Positions 6,478-10,502 of a DNA stretch of 10,502 nt are shown here, in pieces. Origin of the DNA: Deltaproteobacteria bacterium RIFCSPLOWO2_02_56_12 (GTDB lineage: Bacteria; Desulfobacterota; Binatia; UBA9968); contig MGRY01000057.1 in NCBI GenBank assembly GCA_001799045.1, positions 2,595 to 13,096 on the forward strand, written 5' to 3'. The notes under the pieces were generated by a model, which did not search any database, was not told the origin of the DNA, and saw nothing but the letters and a program-made list of their open reading frames with translations. The translations under genes were made by a program, and so were the position numbers. Position 1 is the stretch's first letter; every line of letters starts with the position of its first letter.

Positions 6478-7733
6478 TGGATTACTTTGAATATCGCAGC
6501 GGGGAATTGTTTGCCGAAGGGGTTCCGGTACGGCGCATAGCCCGGGAGGTGGGCACCCCCGCCTACATTTACAGCCTGGCTACTCTAAAGCGCCATTACC
6601 GCGTCTTTGATCAGGCTTTTGCGCGGCTGTCTCACCTCGTCTGCTTTTCCATGAAGTCCAACTCCAATCTGGCTGTGCTCAGGGCCTTTGTCAAGGAAGG
6701 GGGGGGATTCGACATCGTCTCCGCCGGAGAACTTTTTCGCGCGCTCAAGGCAGGCGCGGATCCGAAAAAAATTGTTTTCTCCGGAGTGGGCAAAAAAAAG
6801 GCAGAGATCGAGTATGCCCTCAACGCCGGGATTCTCATGTTCAACGTTGAGTCCGAGCAGGAGCTGACTGTTCTAAACGAAGTCGCGCGAGGAGTGGAGA
6901 AGAAGGCGCCGATCAGCCTGCGGGTCAATCCGGATGTCGATCCCAAGACCCATCCCTATATTTCCACGGGAATGAAAAAGAGTAAGTTCGGCATCGATAT
7001 CAAACGCTCGCTGGAAGTCTACAAGCGGGCGCTGTCTCTCACCCATCTGGAGGTCATCGGCGTGGACTGCCATATCGGCTCGCAGCTTACCACGATACCT
7101 CCTTTTGTCGACGCCTTGTCCAGGGTTAAGGTATTCGTGGAAGCCTTGAGAAAAGAGGGCGCTCGAATCCGCTATCTCGATCTGGGCGGGGGACTGGGGA
7201 TCCGCTACAAGGACGAGGAGCCGCCTCATCCGGAAGAGTATGCGGGGGCCTTGATCCAGGGGCTCCGGGGGCTGGATGTGACCCTGATCCTCGAACCGGG
7301 TCGTGTCGTTGTGGGAAATGCCGGGATCCTGGTTACCGAGGTGCTCTACTTGAAGGAGGGGGAGGAAAAAACATTTGTAATTGTCGATGGCGGCATGAAT
7401 GACTTGATCCGTCCCGCTCTCTACGGTTCTTATCAGGCGATCCGTCCGGTCGTCGAAGGAAAGGGGGAGATGATCGTAGCCGATGTAGTGGGACCGATCT
7501 GCGAGAGCGGTGATTTTTTTGCCAAGGATCGGGAAATTCCGAGACCCCAAGAGGGAGACCTTCTGGCGGTCATGAGCGCCGGGGCCTACGGTTTTACCAT
7601 GTCTTCCAACTATAATTCCCGTCCGAGGGCGCCGGAGATCCTGGTAGATGGGGATAACTTTCATGTTGTCCGGAAAAGAGAGAGCTTCGAAGATCTCATC
7701 AGCGGAGAGACGATCCCTCCGATTCTCCAATAG
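6477..7733 (+). CDS. lysA: Diaminopimelate decarboxylase
   Basis: LysA removes CO2 from meso-diaminopimelate to give L-lysine, using PLP on a fold-type III (alanine racemase-like) barrel; the C-terminal domain completes the partner's active site in the dimer. The 418-residue chain contains the PLP lysine Lys60 in CFSMKSN (often YALKAN or YAVKAN elsewhere), GGGFDIVSAGE (75-85), RVNPDVDPKTHPYISTG (149-165), DCHIGSQ (197-203), the phosphate-binding LDLGGGLGI (234-242), EPGR (273-276), the catalytic CESGD (342-346) and GAYGFTMSSNYNSRPR (369-384). These are characteristic of LysA rather than ornithine or arginine decarboxylases. The ATG shares one base with the lipoprotein stop (TGATG), and GGAAG at 6467-6471 is a suitable ribosome-binding site. 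Here lysA opens the lysine half of the cluster rather than closing it. Confidence 0.97.
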   Translation: MDYFEYRSGELFAEGVPVRRIAREVGTPAYIYSLATLKRHYRVFDQAFARLSHLVCFSMKSNSNLAVLRAFVKEGGGFDIVSAGELFRALKAGADPKKIVFSGVGKKKAEIEYALNAGILMFNVESEQELTVLNEVARGVEKKAPISLRVNPDVDPKTHPYISTGMKKSKFGIDIKRSLEVYKRALSLTHLEVIGVDCHIGSQLTTIPPFVDALSRVKVFVEALRKEGARIRYLDLGGGLGIRYKDEEPPHPEEYAGALIQGLRGLDVTLILEPGRVVVGNAGILVTEVLYLKEGEEKTFVIVDGGMNDLIRPALYGSYQAIRPVVEGKGEMIVADVVGPICESGDFFAKDREIPRPQEGDLLAVMSAGAYGFTMSSNYNSRPRAPEILVDGDNFHVVRKRESFEDLISGETIPPILQ

Positions 7734-7740
7734 GCTCAAG

Positions 7741-7826
7741 GCAAATTGCAAAATGCAAAATTTAAATTGCAAAATTGAGGAAGCCAAAATTTTGACTTTT
7801 GCACTTTGCAGTTTTCATTTTGCAAT
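7741..7826. repeat. A/T-rich imperfect palindromic repeat, copy C (lysA/dapF gap)
   Basis: It starts eight bases after the lysA stop. The left arm (7741-7777) has GCAAATTGCAAAATGCAAAA and related units. The right arm (7786-7826) has AAAATTTTGACTTTT, TGCACTTTGCAG and TTTTCATTTTGCAAT. The centre is GAGGAAGCC. It matches copy A in order and orientation, including two exact 15-base blocks. It occupies most of the 130-base space between lysA and dapF and has no plausible gene of its own. Confidence 0.88.
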
Positions 7827-7842
7827 CATCTGAAGACCAAAT

Positions 7843-7858
7843 GGTTCAAGGGTTTAAG
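7843..7858 (+). repeat. Two 8-base units related to the argF tandem repeat, upstream of dapF
   Basis: GGTTCAAG and GGTTTAAG stand in tandem, the same 8-base period and core (GGGTTNAA in shifted phase) as at 3261-3287. The AAGGG at their junction (7848-7852) is the only Shine-Dalgarno-like sequence before dapF, although its 11-base distance to the ATG is rather long. Two units alone would be weak evidence; the match to the argF copy makes it credible. Confidence 0.6.
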
Positions 7859-7863
7859 ACGCA

Positions 7864-8685
7864 ATGAGTGAGCTGGAGTTCACCAAGATGCATGGTTGCG
7901 GCAATGATTTTATCTTCCTTGACTGCCTCAACGGGGAGATTGGCGACCTCGGAGGTGTTGCCAAGAGGCTCTGCGATCGCCGCTTCGGCATCGGCGCCGA
8001 CCAGCTCCTCACGGTCCATCCTTCGAGGATCGCCGACTTTAAGATGGAGATCTACAATGCTGACGGTGGGCAAGTGGAAATGTGCGGCAACGGCATCCGC
8101 TGTTTCGCTAAATACGTTTACGATCATGGTCTGACAAAGAAAAAAGAGCTGGAGGTGGAGACCCTGGGCGGGATTATCCGCCCCCGTTTGAGGGGAAATG
8201 AGGTTGAAGTCGACATGGGCGAGCCTATTCTTGAAGGGAGAAAGATCCCGGTCAATGCCGATGGGAAGATCATCAACTACCCTTTAGAGGTGGATGGCAA
8301 AACCTATCAGGTCTCTTGCGTCTCGATGGGGAACCCGCACTGCGTGCTCTACCTCGACGACCTGGACCATCTGGAGCTTGAAGAGATTGGTCCGCGCTTC
8401 GAGCATCACCTCTTCTTTCCTAAACGGGTCAACACCGAGTTCGTCAAAGTGCTTAGCCCGAGTGAGGTCAGGATGCGGGTTTGGGAGCGCGGCGCAGGGG
8501 AGACCTGGGCGTGTGGGACAGGGGCCTGTGCGGTAGGCGTCGCCGGATCACTGATCGGCAAGACGGAGAGAAAGATTACAGTTCACCTCCGGGGTGGAGA
8601 TCTATTGATTGAATGGCGCGAGAATAATCATGTCTATATGACCGGCGGGGCGGAAGAGGTGTTTCACGGGACAGTGAAGATTTAG
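7864..8685 (+). CDS. dapF: Diaminopimelate epimerase
   Basis: DapF interconverts LL- and meso-diaminopimelate without a cofactor, using two cysteines as acid and base; its product feeds LysA and peptidoglycan. The 273 residues form the family's two pseudo-symmetric halves. The first has KMHGCGNDFIFLD (8-20) and NADGGQVEMCGNGIRCFA (65-82) with catalytic Cys74. The second has VSMGNPHCV (153-161), NTEFV (190-194) and ERGAGETWACGTGACA (208-223) with catalytic Cys217. Trp215 stands where Gln or Leu is more usual; otherwise the signature is standard. ATG 7864 is chosen because the chain then begins MSELEFTKMHGCGNDF, the expected distance from the first motif. The gene follows a repeat-filled gap, so its translation is not coupled to lysA, and its ribosome-binding site is weak. 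Confidence 0.97.
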   Translation: MSELEFTKMHGCGNDFIFLDCLNGEIGDLGGVAKRLCDRRFGIGADQLLTVHPSRIADFKMEIYNADGGQVEMCGNGIRCFAKYVYDHGLTKKKELEVETLGGIIRPRLRGNEVEVDMGEPILEGRKIPVNADGKIINYPLEVDGKTYQVSCVSMGNPHCVLYLDDLDHLELEEIGPRFEHHLFFPKRVNTEFVKVLSPSEVRMRVWERGAGETWACGTGACAVGVAGSLIGKTERKITVHLRGGDLLIEWRENNHVYMTGGAEEVFHGTVKI

Positions 8686-8698
8686 GCCGTGTTCGTTA

Positions 8699-8765
8699 CG
8701 AGGACGACCCTTCGGCACGAGCTCAGGATCGTCCTGAGCGAGGCAAAGTCGAGTCGAAGGACGAG
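8699..8765. repeat. GC-rich palindromic repeat in the dapF/dapA gap
   Basis: The inner stem GCTCAGGA (8721-8728) pairs with TCCTGAGC (8732-8739) across a TCG loop. An outer stem CCTTCG (8709-8714) pairs with CGAAGG (8755-8760). GGACGA occurs on both flanks (8702-8707 and 8759-8764). The pattern of CCTTCG, CTCAGG, CCTGAG and CGAAGG resembles dispersed palindromic repeats often seen in environmental bacterial genomes; that resemblance is from memory. There is no T-run after the hairpin, so it is not a standard terminator. RNA folding could affect stability or dapF/dapA balance. Confidence 0.75.
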
Positions 8766-8788
8766 CAAGAGCACGAGTCACGACAGGC

Positions 8789-8794
8789 GGAGGT
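8789..8794 (+). promoter_or_regulatory. Ribosome-binding site of dapA
   Basis: GGAGGT lies six bases before the ATG at 8801, a near-ideal Shine-Dalgarno sequence. It is the strongest in the window together with those of argH and the lipoprotein. It makes dapA translation independent of dapF, which ends 115 bases upstream. Confidence 0.88.
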
Positions 8795-8800
8795 AAGAAA

Positions 8801-9673
8801 ATGTTTTCCGGTTCGATAGTGGCCATGGTGACGCCGTTCAAAGACGGCAAGGTAGATTGGGAAAGCCTGGAAGGTTTGGTGGAGTTCCACATCAAGAACG
8901 GCACCCACGGTATTGTCCCCTGCGGGACCACGGGAGAATCCGCCACCCTCAATCACAAAGAACATAACGAGGTGGTTAAGGCGGTCATCAAGGCCGTCAA
9001 GAAAAGAGTTCCGGTCATCGCCGGGACAGGTTCCAACTCGACCGAAGAGGCGATCGAGCTCACGCGCGCGGCGGAGGCTGACGGGGCTGACGGAGCGCTG
9101 TTGATCTCGCCTTACTACAATCGGCCTATGCAGGAAGGTATCTATCAACACTACAAGAAAGTCGCCGCTGCAGTCGGCATTCCGCTGATTGTCTATAACA
9201 TCCCGTCTCGGACAGGCTCCAAGATCGAGCCGGAAACCCTGGCCCGCCTTTCCGAGATCAAAAACATCGCCGGGGTAAAAGAAGCAACCGGCTCCGTAGA
9301 TCAGGCCATAGATGTGCTGCGCCTCTGCAAAGATCGCTTCGCAGTCTATTCGGGAGAAGACTCCCTGACATTTTCTCTGATGGCATTGGGAGGTAAAGGG
9401 GTGGTCTCCACGGTGGCGAATATCATCCCTAAAGAAATGTCCGAACTGACCCAGGCCTGTTTGAAAGGAGATTGGGAAAAAGGGAGAAAGCTTCAATTTA
9501 AGCTCATTCCCTTGATTCGCGCGGTTTTCATCGAAACCAATCCCATTCCGATCAAGACAGCGCTTTCTTTGATGGGAAAATGTCGGGGAGATTTGCGCCT
9601 GCCGTTAACCCCGATGTCCGAACCCAATCTCAAAAAGCTTAAAGAAGCGCTGACCGCTTTTGGTCTGATTTGA
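8801..9673 (+). CDS. dapA: 4-hydroxy-tetrahydrodipicolinate synthase
   Basis: DapA condenses pyruvate with aspartate 4-semialdehyde, the first committed step of lysine and diaminopimelate synthesis. It is a class I aldolase-type TIM barrel. The 290 residues carry SIVAMVTPF (5-13), PCGTTGESATL (40-50) with Thr43 and Thr44 of the proton relay, SPYYNRP (103-109) with Tyr106, VYNIPSRTG (131-139) with Tyr132 and the substrate-binding Arg137, and the Schiff-base lysine Lys160 in GVKEATG. The complete catalytic set favours true DapA over N-acetylneuraminate lyase-like relatives, and the neighbouring dapB, dapF and lysA confirm it. Lysine inhibition differs across the family and cannot be judged here. 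dapB starts seven bases after the stop. Confidence 0.97.
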   Translation: MFSGSIVAMVTPFKDGKVDWESLEGLVEFHIKNGTHGIVPCGTTGESATLNHKEHNEVVKAVIKAVKKRVPVIAGTGSNSTEEAIELTRAAEADGADGALLISPYYNRPMQEGIYQHYKKVAAAVGIPLIVYNIPSRTGSKIEPETLARLSEIKNIAGVKEATGSVDQAIDVLRLCKDRFAVYSGEDSLTFSLMALGGKGVVSTVANIIPKEMSELTQACLKGDWEKGRKLQFKLIPLIRAVFIETNPIPIKTALSLMGKCRGDLRLPLTPMSEPNLKKLKEALTAFGLI

Positions 9674-9680
9674 GGTGAGC

Positions 9681-10481
9681 ATGTTAGGTTTAGTCGTCTG
9701 CGGAGCAGCGGGGAGGATGGGAAGCACGGTAGTGCGTCTCATCCAGGAGAGCGCCGGGGTGAGGCTCGTAGGCGCCGTTGAGTGGTCTGGCAGTCCCCAA
9801 ATCAACAAGGACGCGGGTGAGGTGGCGGGCGTGGGCAAAGTGGGCGTTCCGATCACCCCTCAGCTAGCGCCGTTATTACAAAGCCCGGTCGTGGTTATCG
9901 ACTTTACTACCCCGGAAGCCACCCTGGAGCATCTGAAAATTGCCGCCCGCAAAGGCGCGCCCATCGTCATCGGCACAACGGGCTTTAACCCAAAGCAATT
10001 GTCGGAGATAAAACGGCTGGCGCGCCGGGATCGAGTGTTCGTGTCACCTAACATGAGTGTCGGGGTGAACCTTCTCTTGAGTCTATTGGGCAGAGTAGCT
10101 CAGACTCTGGGGGAGGATTATGACGTGGAGATCGTCGAGGCACACCACCGCTTCAAAAAAGACGCTCCGAGTGGGACTGCCCTCGCTTTAGGTCGGGTCG
10201 TGGCTCAGGCGCTGAAAAGAGATCTGGACAAGATCGGCGTTTCCGGCCGCAAAGGGATTGTTGGCGAGCGGACGAAGAAAGAGATTGGCCTCATGTCCGT
10301 CCGTGCCGGAGATATAGTGGGGGATCATACGGTGATTTTCGGAGGCTTGGGCGAAAGGCTCGAATTCATTCACCGTGCCCAAAGCCGCGATACCTTCGCG
10401 CGCGGCGCCCTCCGCGCCGCTCGGTGGCTGGTCAAGCAGAGAAAAGGCCTCTACAGCATGCAGGACGTGTTGGGACTCTAA
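9681..10481 (+). CDS. dapB: 4-hydroxy-tetrahydrodipicolinate reductase
   Basis: DapB reduces the DapA product with NAD(P)H to tetrahydrodipicolinate. The 266-residue protein begins with a Rossmann dinucleotide site, VVCGAAGRMGS (5-15). It continues with DFTTPEATLEH (74-84), GTTGF (98-102), SPNMSVGVN (122-130) and the substrate/catalytic signature EAHHRFKKDAPSGTA (153-167), with His155, His156 and Lys159. The C-terminal part has SVRAGDIVGDHTV (206-218) and RAQSRDTFARGAL (232-244), both typical. ATG 9681 is chosen: GAGGT at 9672-9676 precedes it by four bases, whereas a GTG at 9675 would add only two residues and overlap that site. The missing middle of the pathway (such as dapL) may follow downstream, but the 21 bases after the stop are too few to tell. 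Confidence 0.97.
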   Translation: MLGLVVCGAAGRMGSTVVRLIQESAGVRLVGAVEWSGSPQINKDAGEVAGVGKVGVPITPQLAPLLQSPVVVIDFTTPEATLEHLKIAARKGAPIVIGTTGFNPKQLSEIKRLARRDRVFVSPNMSVGVNLLLSLLGRVAQTLGEDYDVEIVEAHHRFKKDAPSGTALALGRVVAQALKRDLDKIGVSGRKGIVGERTKKEIGLMSVRAGDIVGDHTVIFGGLGERLEFIHRAQSRDTFARGALRAARWLVKQRKGLYSMQDVLGL

Positions 10482-10502
10482 CCCACCGGCTTGATCACCT
10501 GA

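Larger units (their letters stand above)
245..10481 (+). other. Probable arg-lys (dap) operon, ten genes in one direction
   Basis: argB, argD, argF, argG, argH, a lipoprotein gene, lysA, dapF, dapA and dapB follow one another on one strand. Three junctions overlap (3294-3297, 5974-5977, 6477). Other gaps are 3 bases (argB/argD), 23 (argD/argF) and 7 (dapA/dapB). Only argG/argH, lysA/dapF and dapF/dapA have gaps over 100 bases, and each is largely filled by a repeat element. No convincing rho-independent terminator or strong promoter is visible inside the block. Co-transcription is an inference from spacing and orientation. The repeat-filled gaps could still contain processing sites or weak promoters. 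Confidence 0.7.

Noticed and set aside
6873..7787. A 304-codon open frame on the minus strand opposite lysA, beginning in repeat C with a signal-like start
   Set aside because: It is a shadow of lysA. The lysA frame carries every catalytic motif, whereas this frame shows no recognisable domain and no ribosome-binding site. Its hydrophobic start comes from the repeat.
8721..8739. The hairpin before dapA as a rho-independent terminator
   Set aside because: No T-tract follows the stem, and the operon continues with a strong dapA ribosome-binding site 50 bases on.
5974..10481. A new defence, secretion or mobile system
   Set aside because: No transposase, integrase, toxin, nuclease, phage gene or CRISPR pattern is present. 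All genes but the lipoprotein are standard amino-acid biosynthesis enzymes.

Overview
The window is a dense, single-strand (+) block of amino-acid biosynthesis genes from a Gram-negative bacterium. It opens with the last 76 codons of hslU, the ATPase of the HslUV protease. It then runs argB-argD-argF-argG-argH, a small lipoprotein gene, and lysA-dapF-dapA-dapB. All ten complete genes have intact family motifs. Junctions are tight: ATGA or TGATG overlaps at argF/argG, argH/lipoprotein and lipoprotein/lysA, and gaps of 3 to 23 bases at several others. This suggests one long transcript whose promoter lies upstream of the window. The order hslU-arg genes-lipoprotein-lysA-dap genes resembles Desulfobacterota/deltaproteobacterial genomes such as Geobacter. 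From gene order and the lipoprotein I infer an uncultured relative of that group; no rRNA or other phylogenetic marker is present to prove it.

Arginine half (245-4496 and 4604-5977): ArgB phosphorylates N-acetylglutamate, ArgD transaminates N-acetylglutamate semialdehyde, ArgF carbamoylates ornithine, and ArgG and ArgH convert citrulline and aspartate to arginine and fumarate. argA/argJ, argC and argE are not here. ArgB has the N-terminal helix and C-terminal signature of the hexameric, arginine-inhibited type, so the pathway probably has feedback control at this step. Lysine half (6477-10481): DapA and DapB make tetrahydrodipicolinate, DapF epimerises LL- to meso-diaminopimelate, and LysA decarboxylates that to lysine. 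meso-Diaminopimelate also feeds peptidoglycan. The middle steps (dapL, or dapD/C/E) are absent from the window.

Between the halves (5974-6477) sits a lipoprotein with an LptM-like start to its mature chain (CGKKGDPRAP) followed by a fibronectin type III-like domain carrying a CPDCP motif.

The unusual content is in the junctions. Three families of small repeats occupy them. (1) An A/T-rich imperfect palindrome of about 85-95 bases occurs three times: argG/argH (4497-4590), inside the lipoprotein gene (5988-6070) and lysA/dapF (7741-7826). The middle copy is translated, and it encodes most of the lipoprotein's signal peptide: the A-rich arm gives the Lys-rich n-region and the T-rich arm the hydrophobic core. 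(2) An 8-base tandem motif, GGGTTNAA, forms the 3' end of argF (3261-3287), where it adds a basic tail and apparently the argG ribosome-binding site. A related pair of units precedes dapF (7843-7858). (3) A GC-rich palindrome lies between dapF and dapA (about 8699-8765). No stretch over 300 bases lacks a gene. I saw no tRNA, rRNA, CRISPR array, transposase or convincing internal terminator. The last 21 bases (10482-10502) hold nothing I can call.
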